From Streptomyces sp. NBC_00704 (GTDB lineage: Bacteria; Actinomycetota; Actinomycetes; Streptomycetales; Streptomycetaceae), in contig NZ_CP109000.1 in assembly GCF_036226605.1 (NCBI RefSeq), positions 7,002,501 through 7,066,500 on the forward strand: DNA of 64,000 bases, written 5' to 3'. Of this stretch, positions 24,558 through 33,561 are shown piece by piece (the stretch's first letter is position 1; each line of letters begins with the position of its first letter). The notes under the pieces were generated by a model, which saw only the letters and a list, made by a program, of their open reading frames with translations, did no database searches and was not told the origin of the DNA. Made by a program: the position numbers and the translations under genes.

Positions 24558-26075
24558 TCAGAGGGACTGGGCGAGTCGGTGGTAGGCGGCGTTCCAGCGG
24601 ATCTCCTTGGCGAACTGGCCGGACGTGGTGTTCTCGTCGATGGTCAGCAGCTCGACGCCGGTCATGGCGGCGAAGTCGGCCAGCGTCTCGGCGTCGACGG
24701 CCGAGGTGAGCACGGTGTGATGGGGTGCGCCGGCCAGCAGCCAGCTCTCCGCCGACTCCGCCAGCGACGGACGCGGCTGCCAGACCGCGCGGGCCACGGG
24801 CAGCATGGGGAGGGGCTGGCTGGGGGGTATGACGTCGACGGCGTTGGCGGTCAGCCGGAACCGTTCGCCCAGATCGGCCAGGCCGACGACCAGGGCCGGG
24901 CCGGGGGCGGCGTCGAAGACGAGACGGACGGGGTCCTCGCGGCCGCCGATGGACAGGGGGTGGATCTCGCAGCGGGGGCGGCCGGCCGCGATCGACGGGC
25001 AGACCTCCAGCATGTGCGCGCCGAGGATGCGGGGGGTGCCCGGGCCGAGGTGGTAGGTGTAGTCCTCCATGAAGGACGTGCCGCCCGGAGCACCCTGCCC
25101 GATGACCTTCATCGTGCGCAGCAGCGCGGACGTCTTCCAGTCGCCCTCTCCGCCGAAGCCGTAGCCGTCGGCCATGAGCCGCTGGACGGCCAGGCCGGGC
25201 AGCTGACGCAGTCCGCCCAGGTCCTCGAAGTTGGTGGTGAAGGCGGTGAAGCCGCCCTCGGTGAGGAAGGTGCGCAGGCCGATCTCCTGGCGCGCGGCGT
25301 AGACCAGTGAGTCGTGGCGGATGCCGTCCGGGCGCAGCGAGGGCACCATGTCGTACAGGTCGCAGTACTCCTCGGCGAGTTCGGCGGCCGCCTTGTCCTC
25401 GACGGCGTCCACCACGGCGACCAGGTCGTTCACACCGTAGGTGTTGACGGAGTACCCGAAGCGCATCTGCGCTTCGACCTTGTCGCCCTCGGTGACGGCG
25501 ACATCGCGCATGTTGTCGCCGAAACGGGCCAGGCGCAGGGTGCGGGCGGCGTGCCGGCCGGCGGCGGCCCGCGCCCAGGTGGCGATGCGTCCGACGACCC
25601 GCGCGTCCGTCGCGTGCCCGGCGACGATCTTGCGGTTGACGCCGAGACGGGACTCGATGTGCGCGAACTCGCGGTCGCCGTGGGCGGCCTGGTTGAGGTT
25701 CATGAAGTCCATGTCGATGCTCGGCCAGGGCAGCGACAGGTTGTACTGGGTGTGCAGATGCAGCACCGGGCGGTCCAGCGCGCTGAGTCCCGCGATCCAC
25801 ATCTTCGCCGGGGAGAAGGTGTGCATCCACACGACCACCCCCACGCAGGCGTCCGACGCCGTGGCCTCCAGGCACAGACGGCGGATCGACTCCGCGTCGG
25901 TGAGGACCGGCTTCCAGACCAGGGGGATCGGGATGTCGGAGGCGGCGTCCAGGCGCTCGGCTATCTGCCGGGACTGGAAGGCGACCTGCTGGAGCGTCTC
26001 TTCGCCGTACAGGCCCTGGCTTCCGGTGAGGAACCAGATCTCCTGGCCGTCGAAGGGCGATTCGGGAGTCGTCAT
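24558..26075 (-). CDS. araA: L-arabinose isomerase
   Basis: 505 residues, full length. It begins with QEIWFLTGSQGLYGEETLQQV, the family's signature start. Conserved parts include VVWMHTFSPAKMWI, HLHTQYN, DFMNLNQAAHGDREFAHI, GYGFGGEGDWKTSALLRTMKV and TSFMEDYTYHL with the catalytic Glu and metal His. It converts L-arabinose to L-ribulose. Located 43 bases after araB in the same operon. Confidence 0.95.
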   Translation of the reverse strand: MTTPESPFDGQEIWFLTGSQGLYGEETLQQVAFQSRQIAERLDAASDIPIPLVWKPVLTDAESIRRLCLEATASDACVGVVVWMHTFSPAKMWIAGLSALDRPVLHLHTQYNLSLPWPSIDMDFMNLNQAAHGDREFAHIESRLGVNRKIVAGHATDARVVGRIATWARAAAGRHAARTLRLARFGDNMRDVAVTEGDKVEAQMRFGYSVNTYGVNDLVAVVDAVEDKAAAELAEEYCDLYDMVPSLRPDGIRHDSLVYAARQEIGLRTFLTEGGFTAFTTNFEDLGGLRQLPGLAVQRLMADGYGFGGEGDWKTSALLRTMKVIGQGAPGGTSFMEDYTYHLGPGTPRILGAHMLEVCPSIAAGRPRCEIHPLSIGGREDPVRLVFDAAPGPALVVGLADLGERFRLTANAVDVIPPSQPLPMLPVARAVWQPRPSLAESAESWLLAGAPHHTVLTSAVDAETLADFAAMTGVELLTIDENTTSGQFAKEIRWNAAYHRLAQSL

Positions 26076-26118
26076 GACAGGGGTGTCCTTTCACATCGCG
26101 TCATCGGGAGGAAGGGGG

Positions 26119-27801
26119 TCAGGAGGCGGCCTGTGCGCGCAGACGGCGCAGGCGGTGCATGACCTCGTTGGCGCCGCGGCCGAAGTAGTCGTGCAGCAAC
26201 CGGTACTCGGCGTACAGAGCGTCGTAGGCCGCGGCCCGCTCCGGGTCGGGCTGGTAGACGCCGCGCTGGACCTTGCCCATGGCGTGGGCGGCGGCCCGGA
26301 TGTCGTCGTACGCCCCGGCGGCGACGGCGGCGTGCATGGCCGACCCGAGGGCGGGGCCCTGGGCGGAACCGATGACGCCGAGCGGGCGGCGGGTGACATC
26401 GGCGTAGATCTGCATCAGCAGGGCGTTCTTCGTCAGCCCGCCCGCGATGATCAGCTCCTCCACCGGCACGGCGGCGGCCTCGAAGGCGTCGACGATGGTG
26501 CGGGTGCCGAAGGCGGTGGCCTCCAGCAGGGCCCGGTAGACGTCTTCGGGGCGGGTGGACAGCGTCTGCCCCACGAGGACGCCGCTGAGGTCGTGGTCGA
26601 CCAGGACGGAGCGGTTGCCGCTGTGCCAGTCCAGCGCGATCAGCCCGTGCTCGCCGACCTTCTGCCCGGCCGCCAGCGAGGTCAGGTACTCGTGCGCGCC
26701 CATGCCGAGGGCCGCGGCCTTCTCGGCGTACTCGGCCGGCAGGTGGGTGCGGATGAACCAGGCGAAGATGTCGCCGACACCGCTCTGCCCGGCCTCGTAA
26801 CCCCACAGCCCGGGCAGGATGCCGCCGTCGACGACCCCGCACATGCCGGGCACCACGCCCTGCTGGTCGGAGCTCATCACATGGCAGGTGGAGGTGCCCA
26901 TGATGGCGACCATCCGGCCCGGTTCCACCGCCACCGCGGCAGGGGCGGTGACATGGGCGTCGACGTTGCCGACACAGACCGCGATGCCCTCGGGCAGCCC
27001 CGTCCAGGCCGCCGCCTCGGCCGTCAGCCCTCCGGCCCGGTCGCCGAGCCGGCCGATCGGATGGTCCAGCTTGTCGGCCACGAAGCCGGCGAAGTCCGGG
27101 TTCAGGGCGGCGAGGTAGTCGCGGCTCGGATAGGCGCCGTCCTGGTACTGGCCCTTGTAACCGGCGGTGCAGGCGTTGCGCACGTAGGAGCCGCTCAGCC
27201 GCCACACGATCCAGTCCGCCGCCTCCACCCACCGCTCGGTGCGGCCGTAGACCTCCGGGTCCTCCTCCAGGAGCTGCAGAGCCTTGGCGAACTCCCACTC
27301 CGAGGAGATCTTCCCGCCGTACCGCGCCAGCCACGGCTCCTTCCGCTCCTCGGCCAGCGCGTTGATGCGGTCCGCCTGGCCCTGGGCCGCGTGGTGCCGC
27401 CACAGCTTGACGTACGCGTGCGGACGGGAGACGTAGTCGGGGAGCTCGCACAGCGGTGTGCCGTCCGCCAGCACCGGCAGCATCGTGCACGCCGTGAAGT
27501 CCGTCCCGACCCCGATCACCTGCTCCGGGCGCACGCCCGAACGGGCCAGCGCCTCGGGCACGGCGTGCCGCAGCACGTCGATGTAGTCGGCGGGCACCTG
27601 AAGCGCCCAGTCCGGCGGCAGACGCGTTCCGTCCGGCAGCTCGCGGTCCAGCACCGCGTGCGGGTAGACGAACTCGGCCGCCCCCAACTCCGCGCCGTCA
27701 CGGACCCGGACCACCACGGCCCGCCCGGACAGGGTTCCGAAGTCGATCCCCACCGCGCAGGCGTCCTGTCCTGCCGGTGCCTCGATCTCTGCGCCCGCCA
27801 T
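26119..27801 (-). CDS. araB: Ribulokinase
   Basis: 560 residues of the FGGY kinase family. N-terminal ATPase fold CAVGIDFGTLSGRAVVVR, the substrate region VGTDFTACTMLPV, CVGNVDAHVTAPAA, GVVDGGILPGLWGYEAGQSGVGDIF and the second FGGY signature EELIIAGGLTKNALLMQIYADVTRRPLGV. It phosphorylates L-ribulose. The start is the ATG after GAGAGGACAGCC; the longer open frame upstream covers the operator. It is the first gene of the ara operon. Confidence 0.93.
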   Translation of the reverse strand: MAGAEIEAPAGQDACAVGIDFGTLSGRAVVVRVRDGAELGAAEFVYPHAVLDRELPDGTRLPPDWALQVPADYIDVLRHAVPEALARSGVRPEQVIGVGTDFTACTMLPVLADGTPLCELPDYVSRPHAYVKLWRHHAAQGQADRINALAEERKEPWLARYGGKISSEWEFAKALQLLEEDPEVYGRTERWVEAADWIVWRLSGSYVRNACTAGYKGQYQDGAYPSRDYLAALNPDFAGFVADKLDHPIGRLGDRAGGLTAEAAAWTGLPEGIAVCVGNVDAHVTAPAAVAVEPGRMVAIMGTSTCHVMSSDQQGVVPGMCGVVDGGILPGLWGYEAGQSGVGDIFAWFIRTHLPAEYAEKAAALGMGAHEYLTSLAAGQKVGEHGLIALDWHSGNRSVLVDHDLSGVLVGQTLSTRPEDVYRALLEATAFGTRTIVDAFEAAAVPVEELIIAGGLTKNALLMQIYADVTRRPLGVIGSAQGPALGSAMHAAVAAGAYDDIRAAAHAMGKVQRGVYQPDPERAAAYDALYAEYRLLHDYFGRGANEVMHRLRRLRAQAAS

Positions 27802-27846
27802 TGGCTGTCCTCTCAGTGGCCGCTCTGCTGACGGCCACGCTGTGTG

Positions 27847-27860
27847 TTCGATATATCGAA
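27847..27860. promoter_or_regulatory. Candidate ara-operon operator, perfect 14-bp palindrome
   Basis: TTCGATATATCGAA is self-complementary and sits 46 bases upstream of the araB start, a repressor position. A partial second copy (GTTCGAA) follows six bases later. No regulator gene is adjacent, so the binding protein is unknown. Confidence 0.55.
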
Positions 27861-28225
27861 TGACGTTCGAAATGGTGGACCTGCGACGGCCCTGGACGGT
27901 CGGGGACATTGGATCGCTCAGGAGCACTGCACCGCTAGATCGTCGTTCTGTGATCTAGGGGACAGCTGTGTGAGAAAAGGTTTTTTCACAGAGCGAAAGA
28001 CCATTCTGGCCTGTGGACGCCTCGGGGTAAACCCCTCGATCGCATATTTCCGCGAACAGAATGCCCGACCCGTGACCGAACCGATACCCGGACGCCCGGC
28101 CGCCAGACGCGTCGGTGACACCCGTGCCCGCGGCTTCGATGGCCCTCCTCGGGCGCGGTGCGCTCGGAGCGCTCGGTTGCGCCGTCACCGGGGAGCTTGT
28201 GTGACCGATTTCGGCGTGGGAGTGT

Positions 28226-28239
28226 TGTGAGCGGTCACA
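28226..28239. promoter_or_regulatory. Candidate operator TGTGA-N4-TCACA upstream of the GH36 gene
   Basis: TGTGAGCGGTCACA has perfect 5-base arms. With the preceding T it reads TTGTGAGCGG, like half of a lac-type operator. It lies about 195 bases before the GH36 start. CRP-type sites have a 6-base spacer, so a LacI- or GntR-type binder is as likely. Confidence 0.35.
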
Positions 28240-28434
28240 TCGGCGGTGCCGGGACCCTCAGCAAGGCGCCACCTCGCCGGCGCACCGGCGGTGAGCTGCG
28301 TTCGCACACCGGCGGTCCGCTGCTCCGCAGGGCGAGAACTACCGAGCACCTCACGCCAGTTGCACAAGTCGGGGGCGGAGACGACCCCTGAGGGACCGCA
28401 GAGGCGATCGGCCGCCCGCTGAAGGGAGAGTGCG

Positions 28435-31008
28435 TTGGCAGCTGCCGCCGAGAACGCCCAGGAGTCGTCACTGTGGAGCGATGAGGTTCTCGGGCTGCGT
28501 GCCGTGGTGGATATCGCCGGGTCGGTGAGACTCACGGGCGCGGACCAGCTCTGGAACCGACTCGTGCCCCTCGTCGAGGTCGTCGTCACGGGCCAGGGGC
28601 GCATGTGGTCGGGGGAACGCTTCATCGACACCGCCGTCGGCGGCCGCTTGGTGCTCCGCGGCCATGAGACCGCGGTGGACGGAGCGTGGCGGCGCACCAC
28701 CATCGGGCTGGCCGACCCCGAGACCGGCCTCGCCGCCCACGTCACCCTGAGCACCGTCCCCGGCTCCCGCTTCCTGCGCTCACAGGTGCGGCTGGTCAAC
28801 GAAGGCCAGGCGCCGCTGCACCTGGAGAGCGTCTCCAGCCTCACCCTCGGCGGCGTCACCGACCGGGCGGGCGGCCTGGACGGCCTGACCCTGCACTGGG
28901 CGGACAACGACTGGCTCGCCGAGTGCCGTTGGCGCAGGGCCGCGTTCCGGGACCTGGTCGTCCCGCTGAACCGGGCCGCGCACGGCCACGAGGGCCGCGG
29001 CTGCTTCGAACGGTACTCGCAGGGCTCCTGGTCCACCGGCCGTCACCTGCCCGTCGCCGCCGTCACCGACGGCCGCGGCGGCGCGTGGCTGTGGCAGATC
29101 GAGTCCGGCGCGGGCTGGCGCTACGAGATCGGGGAGCGCGAGGGCGCCGCCTATCTCGCGCTGTTCGGGCCCGACGACGCGCACCACCAGTGGCGGCGGA
29201 CACTCGCCCCCGGCGAGGAGTTCACCACGGTGCCCGCCGCCCTCGTCAGGGTCGCGGCCGGGGCTGAGGCCGGGGGTGGGGCCGGGGGTGGGGCGGGGGC
29301 CGGTATCGGGGCCAGGGTCGGTGGCGGGGTGAAGGCCGGTGCCGGGGCGAACTCCGGGGACGAGGCCGGTGCCGGGGTGAACGCCGGGGCCGAGGGCGGT
29401 GCCGGGGCGAAGGTCGGGGCCGAGGGCGGTGCCGGGGTGAACGCCGGGGTCGAGGCCGGTGCCATGGCGAAGGCCGGGGACGAGGGCGGTGCCATGGCGA
29501 ACGCCGGGGACGAGGGCGGTGCCAAGGCGAAGGCCGGGGACGAGGCCGGTGCCGGGGTGAACGCCGGGGCTGAGGGCGGTGCCGGGGCGAAGGCCGTTGC
29601 CAAGGCCGGGGGCGGAAGCGGGGGCGGCGCCGGTGGCTTGGACGCGGCGTTCGGCGAACTCACCGCCTACCGCCGCCGCATCCGCCGCGACCACCCCGAC
29701 CACCGGAACCTGCCGGTGATCTACAACGACTACATGAACACCCTCATGGGCGACCCGACCACCGACAAGCTCCTGCCGCTCGTCGAGGCGGCCGGCGCCG
29801 TCGGCGCGGAGGTCTTCGTCGTCGACGCCGGCTGGTACGACGACGACGCCGAGGGCTGGTGGGACGCCGTGGGTGCCTGGGAACCCGCCGCACGCCGCTT
29901 CCCCGGCGGCATCCAGGAAGTGCTGGACGCCATCGGACGGCACGGCATGACACCCGGTCTGTGGCTGGAGCCCGAAGTCGTCGGCGTACGCAGCCCGCTG
30001 GCCGCCGCCCTGCCGCCCGAGGCGTTCTTCCGCCGGGGCGGTGTACGGCTGACCGAGCACGGCCGGCACCACCTGGACCTGCGCCATCCCGCGGCCCGCG
30101 CCCATCTCGACCGTGTCGTCGACCGGATCGTGGGCGAGTGGGGAGTGGGCTACCTCAAGCTCGACTACAACATCAACATCGGCCCGGGGACCGAGAACGG
30201 GGCCGAGAGCGCCGGGGCGGGCCTGCTCGGACACCACCGCGCCCATCTGGACTGGCTCGCCTCCCTCCTCGACCGCCACCCCGGCCTGGTCCTGGAGAAC
30301 TGCGGGTCGGGCGGACTGCGCATGGACTACGCCCAACTGGCGGTAGCCCAGGTGCAGTCCACCAGCGACCAGCAGGACCCCCGGCGCAGTCCGCCCATCG
30401 CCGTCGCGGCGGCCACGGCGGTCGCGCCGGAACAGGCCGCCGTGTGGGCCTACCCACAGCCGGACTTCGGCCCCGACGAGATCGCGTTCACGATGACCAC
30501 CGCCCTGCTGGGCCGCGTTCACCTCTCCGGCTTCCTCGACCGCATGAACGACGAGCAGTTCGCACGCGTCCGCTCCGCCGTCGACGTCTACAAGCGCATC
30601 CGGCCCGAGATCGGCGAGGCCCTCCCGATGTGGCCGCTCGGCCTTCCCGGGTGGGAGGACACCTGGCTGGCCTACGGGCTGCGCGGGGCGTCCGCGACGT
30701 ACCTCGCCCTGTGGCGGCGGGACCCGGCCGCGACCGGCCGGGCGGAAGCCCGCGACGGCTCGGCCCCCGCGGGCGCCGGCAGCCGGGCGGCGGCCCGTGA
30801 CCGGCGCGCCCCGGCGGACGCCGGCAGCGACAGCCGCACACTCCGCGTCCCCCACCTGCTCGGCGCCCGCCCGCGCATCGAGTCGCTGTACCCGGCCGAC
30901 TCCGACGCCACAGCCGACTGGAACGCGGCCGACGCGACCCTGACCGTGTCCCTGCCCCGCGCCGACACGGCAGTCCTGCTGCGACTCGGGACCACACCTC
31001 GGGAGTGA
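28435..31008 (+). CDS. Alpha-galactosidase, GH36-like, with an internal decapeptide-repeat insertion
   Basis: 857 residues; TTG start just after GAAGGGAGAG. The N-terminal beta-sandwich (about 1-270) and TIM barrel (about 400-745) are those of GH36 melibiases: PVIYNDYMNTLMGDP, FVVDAGWYDD, PGLWLEPEVVG, the nucleophile in YLKLDYNIN (D577), ENCGSGGLRMDYAQL, and the acid/base in STSDQQD (D645). Between the two domains lies a Gly/Ala-rich stretch of about 130 residues (about 272-401), mostly ten-residue repeats like GAGVNAGAEG. A second low-complexity Ala/Arg/Asp insertion is near 765-800. No signal peptide, so it probably acts inside the cell on imported alpha-galactosides. Normal homologues are about 700-730 residues. 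Confidence 0.87.
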   Translation: MAAAAENAQESSLWSDEVLGLRAVVDIAGSVRLTGADQLWNRLVPLVEVVVTGQGRMWSGERFIDTAVGGRLVLRGHETAVDGAWRRTTIGLADPETGLAAHVTLSTVPGSRFLRSQVRLVNEGQAPLHLESVSSLTLGGVTDRAGGLDGLTLHWADNDWLAECRWRRAAFRDLVVPLNRAAHGHEGRGCFERYSQGSWSTGRHLPVAAVTDGRGGAWLWQIESGAGWRYEIGEREGAAYLALFGPDDAHHQWRRTLAPGEEFTTVPAALVRVAAGAEAGGGAGGGAGAGIGARVGGGVKAGAGANSGDEAGAGVNAGAEGGAGAKVGAEGGAGVNAGVEAGAMAKAGDEGGAMANAGDEGGAKAKAGDEAGAGVNAGAEGGAGAKAVAKAGGGSGGGAGGLDAAFGELTAYRRRIRRDHPDHRNLPVIYNDYMNTLMGDPTTDKLLPLVEAAGAVGAEVFVVDAGWYDDDAEGWWDAVGAWEPAARRFPGGIQEVLDAIGRHGMTPGLWLEPEVVGVRSPLAAALPPEAFFRRGGVRLTEHGRHHLDLRHPAARAHLDRVVDRIVGEWGVGYLKLDYNINIGPGTENGAESAGAGLLGHHRAHLDWLASLLDRHPGLVLENCGSGGLRMDYAQLAVAQVQSTSDQQDPRRSPPIAVAAATAVAPEQAAVWAYPQPDFGPDEIAFTMTTALLGRVHLSGFLDRMNDEQFARVRSAVDVYKRIRPEIGEALPMWPLGLPGWEDTWLAYGLRGASATYLALWRRDPAATGRAEARDGSAPAGAGSRAAARDRRAPADAGSDSRTLRVPHLLGARPRIESLYPADSDATADWNAADATLTVSLPRADTAVLLRLGTTPRE
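29341..29599 (+). repeat. 30-bp tandem repeat array inside the GH36 gene
   Basis: Eight full units of exactly 30 bases start at 29341, 29371, 29401, 29431, 29461, 29491, 29521 and 29551, with a partial ninth at 29581. Each unit resembles GCCGGGGTGAACGCCGGGG followed by a GAG-GGC-GGT end. Thirty is a multiple of three, so copy changes keep the frame: a minisatellite-like coding repeat. Confidence 0.95.
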
Positions 31009-31090
31009 CCCCCGAGCGACCGGAGTGAGCGGCCACGAGGACGCGCGTCCGTCATCCCCCCGGAGCGGCGCGAACCGCGAACCGGGCGCG

Positions 31091-31834
31091 TCACCAGGGC
31101 ACCTCTCCCTCGTCGTCGAAGAAGCGGCCCGTCGGCCCGTCGGCCGGCACGGTGGCCAGCCGGATCGCGGCGGCCGCGCCCTGCTGGGGGGTGCGCACGC
31201 CCCGGAACGCGTTGAGGTCGGTCGCCGTGAAGCCGGGGCAGACGGCGTTGATCAGGATGTGCGTGTCGGCCAGTTCCTTGGCGTACTGCACGGTGACGGC
31301 GTTGAGGAACGTCTTCGACGGGGCGTAGGCGACGGAGATGGGACCCGTCCCGGCGCCAGGGGTGGTCTGGCGTGTGAGGGAGCCGACGCTGCTGGACACG
31401 TTCACGATCCGCGGCGACGGCGAGCGGCGCAGCAGGGGGAGCATGGCGTTGGTGACGCGGATGACGCCGATCACGTTGGTCTCCACGGCCGCCCGTACCC
31501 GGTCCACGTCGACCGTGGTGGGCTCCTGCGGTCCGCCGCCGGTGATCCCCGCGTTGTTGACGAGCGCGTCGAGCCGCCCGGTCCGCTCCTCGATCAGCCG
31601 AGCCGCCGCTGTCACGCCGGCGTCGTCGGTCACGTCCAGCGGCACGCCGAACGCGTCGACGCCGTCCGCGCGCAGCTTGTCCACGGCGGCCTCGCGCCGC
31701 TCCTCGTTCCGCGCGCCGATGCCGACGGACCAGCCGAGGGCGCCCAGCCCGGCGGCGATCTCGTACCCGATGCCCTTGTTGGCCCCGGTCACCAGCGCGA
31801 CCTTCTGATGGTTCACGGTGTTCGTCTCACTCAT
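31091..31834 (-). CDS. SDR-family NAD(P)-dependent oxidoreductase
   Basis: 247 residues, classical SDR of the carbonyl-reductase-like group: TGANKGIG cofactor motif, NNAGI, active-site Ser in NVSSSVGSL, and Y-x3-K in YAPSKTFLNA, then INAVCPGFTATDLN. It begins at the ATG 105 bases from a divergent LysR gene, with a palindrome between; SDR/LysR pairs of this type usually have the SDR as target. The substrate is unknown. Confidence 0.88.
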   Translation of the reverse strand: MSETNTVNHQKVALVTGANKGIGYEIAAGLGALGWSVGIGARNEERREAAVDKLRADGVDAFGVPLDVTDDAGVTAAARLIEERTGRLDALVNNAGITGGGPQEPTTVDVDRVRAAVETNVIGVIRVTNAMLPLLRRSPSPRIVNVSSSVGSLTRQTTPGAGTGPISVAYAPSKTFLNAVTVQYAKELADTHILINAVCPGFTATDLNAFRGVRTPQQGAAAAIRLATVPADGPTGRFFDDEGEVPW

Positions 31835-31888
31835 GACGTCGATACTTCTCTCCCGTCGGGCAGGGCGTCCAAGACCGACCGGGTGGAC

Positions 31889-31911
31889 GGCGATACCGCC
31901 CGGGTATCGCC
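31889..31911. promoter_or_regulatory. LysR-type operator with T-N11-A core
   Basis: Arms GGCGATACC (31889-31897) and GGTATCGCC (31903-31911) form a perfect 9-bp inverted repeat with a 5-base spacer. Inside is T(31894)-N11-A(31906), the hallmark of LysR-type binding sites. It lies 28 bases before the lysR start and 55 before the SDR start. Confidence 0.75.
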
Positions 31912-31938
31912 CCTGGCCGGGCCGGTTAGGCTGGCGGG

Positions 31939-32787
31939 GTGGAGACACGTGAGCTGCGGTACTTCGTCGCGGTCGCCGAAGAGCTGCACTTCGGCCGGGC
32001 CGCGCAGCGGCTCGGGATCGCCCAGCCCCCGCTGTCGCGGGCGATCGGCGGGCTCGAACGGCGCCTGGGCACCCTCCTGCTGGAGCGCGGCAGCCGGGGT
32101 GTCGCCCTGACCGGGCCGGGGGCGGTGCTGCTGCGGGAGGCGCGCGCGGCGCTGGACGCCGTCGAGGCCGCTGAACGGCGTACCCGCCGGGCCGCCCTCG
32201 CGGCGACCGGCCGCCCCGCGGTGGTCCTGGCCGCGAAGGCGGGCGCCTCAGGTGAACTGCTGGCGAAACTCCTCGACGCCTACGCCGCCGAGCCCGGCGC
32301 CGTCGCCGTGGACGTCGTGCTGTGCGGGCCGGGCGAGCAGACACGACTGTTGCACGACGGCCGGGCCGACGTGGCCCTGCTGCACCGGCCGTTCGACGAC
32401 ACGGCCGGCTTCGACACCGAGGACCTGCACTCCGAGGGACAAGTCGCGGTCCTCCCGGCGGGCCACCCTCTCGGCGCCCGCCCTCACGTGCGGCTCGCCG
32501 AGGTCACCGGCCTTCCCGACCTGCCCCTGCCCCGCTGGCCCCGCGCGGACGGCACCTTCCCGGACGGCCCCGGACCGCAGGTGCGCGACCACACGCAACT
32601 CACCCAGCTCATCGCCCTCGGCCGGGCCTGCGCGGTCGTGCCGGAGTCGGGCCGCACCGGCCTGCGCGAAGACCTCGCCGCCGTACCGGTCGCCGACGCC
32701 CCCCACGTCACCACGGTCATCGCCTGGCCGCCACACAGCCGTTCCACGGCGGTCGCGGGCCTGGTCCGCGCCGCCACCGCCCTGTGA
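31939..32787 (+). CDS. LysR-family transcriptional regulator
   Basis: 282 residues. N-terminal winged HTH (METRELRYFVAVAEELHFGRAAQRLGIAQPPLSRAIGGLERRLG) is a textbook LysR head. The C-terminal effector domain follows (about 90-282), with the DGRADVALLHRPF strand. GTG start after a G-rich run. It is divergent from the SDR gene and likely controls it through the palindrome between them. Inducer unknown. Confidence 0.92.
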   Translation: METRELRYFVAVAEELHFGRAAQRLGIAQPPLSRAIGGLERRLGTLLLERGSRGVALTGPGAVLLREARAALDAVEAAERRTRRAALAATGRPAVVLAAKAGASGELLAKLLDAYAAEPGAVAVDVVLCGPGEQTRLLHDGRADVALLHRPFDDTAGFDTEDLHSEGQVAVLPAGHPLGARPHVRLAEVTGLPDLPLPRWPRADGTFPDGPGPQVRDHTQLTQLIALGRACAVVPESGRTGLREDLAAVPVADAPHVTTVIAWPPHSRSTAVAGLVRAATAL

Positions 32788-32974
32788 CCGAAGGCGGCCG
32801 ACGCCGGGACACCGCGCGGGACTTCGGGAACGCCGTCCGGCCGGCCCGCGGCCCCCGGCGCACCCAGCCGCACCGCGCCGCACGAAAACGACCACCCCGC
32901 ACCGACGTCACCGGGCCGACCGCGTCCCCGACCTCACAGGTCGTTACACCTGGCGGCCCCGGCCCCAGGACGGC

Positions 32975-33391
32975 TCAGCGCCCCCACTGGGGGTTGCTCC
33001 ACCCGGTCACGCCGGAATACGCGTCCAGCAGGTCCACCACGAAGACCAGGGTCGAACCCGGCGGGATCGACGGCGAGGGCGACTGATCGCCGTACCCGAG
33101 ACGCGGAGGGACGATGATCTCGCGCCGACCGCCGACCTTCATCCCTCTCACTCCCCGGTCCCAGCCCTTGATGACCTTGCCACCGCCCAGGGCGAACTTG
33201 AACGGCAGGCCCCGGTCCCAGGAGGCGTCGAACTCCCTCCCGGACTCGAACGTCACCCCCACGTAGTGGACCCTGACCACCATGCCCGGCTTGACCTCGA
33301 CCCCGCCGCCCACGACCAGGTCCCGGACAACCAGCTCGCCAGGGGCGTCCCCCTCCGGAACGTCGACCTCGGGTTTCGTCGGTTCGCTCAT
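32975..33391 (-). CDS. FKBP-type peptidyl-prolyl cis-trans isomerase
   Basis: 138 residues: a 30-residue acidic N-terminus and one FKBP domain. Signature residues are visible: VRVHYVGVTFESGREFDASWDRGLPFKFALG, VIKGWDRGVRGMKVGGRREIIVPPRLGYGD, and IPPGSTLVFVVDLLD. It speeds folding at prolyl bonds; no signal peptide, so it is cytoplasmic. A single gene, convergent with lysR. Confidence 0.93.
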   Translation of the reverse strand: MSEPTKPEVDVPEGDAPGELVVRDLVVGGGVEVKPGMVVRVHYVGVTFESGREFDASWDRGLPFKFALGGGKVIKGWDRGVRGMKVGGRREIIVPPRLGYGDQSPSPSIPPGSTLVFVVDLLDAYSGVTGWSNPQWGR

Positions 33392-33561
33392 CGCAGCCTT
33401 GCCACTCTCCGTCGACGGCCGTCAGGCCGGCGGCCGGACACATGAACACCTCGTGCGGTAGACGGCCACGCTACCGGGAGCGCGCGGAGAAGCATGAGCC
33501 GTGGCCGCCGAGTTCGCGCCCGGACGGGACACGTCCGGCGTCCTGGGTCCGACGCCTATCG

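Larger units (their letters stand above)
27802..28434. promoter_or_regulatory. Divergent regulatory region of araBAD and the GH36 gene
   Basis: 633 bases without a convincing gene. Close to araB lies the palindrome TTCGATATATCGAA (27847-27860) with a second TTCGAA core at 27866-27871. An AT-rich tract around 27975-28060 (AAGGTTTTTTCACAG) probably marks promoter DNA. Nearer the GH36 gene is TGTGA-N4-TCACA (28226-28239). Open frames across it look random. Confidence 0.5.

Noticed and set aside
27844..28230. A 128-residue plus-strand frame upstream of the GH36 gene
   Set aside because: It overlaps the ara operator, has no ribosome site and its residue mix looks random.
29341..29599. Possible CRISPR array (30-bp units)
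   Set aside because: The units are contiguous with no unique spacers, lie inside a coding frame, and no cas genes are present.
29151..29663. Antisense Pro/Ala-rich repeat protein opposite the GH36 repeat
   Set aside because: The repeat period is a multiple of three, so all frames stay open. Only the plus frame connects to enzyme domains.
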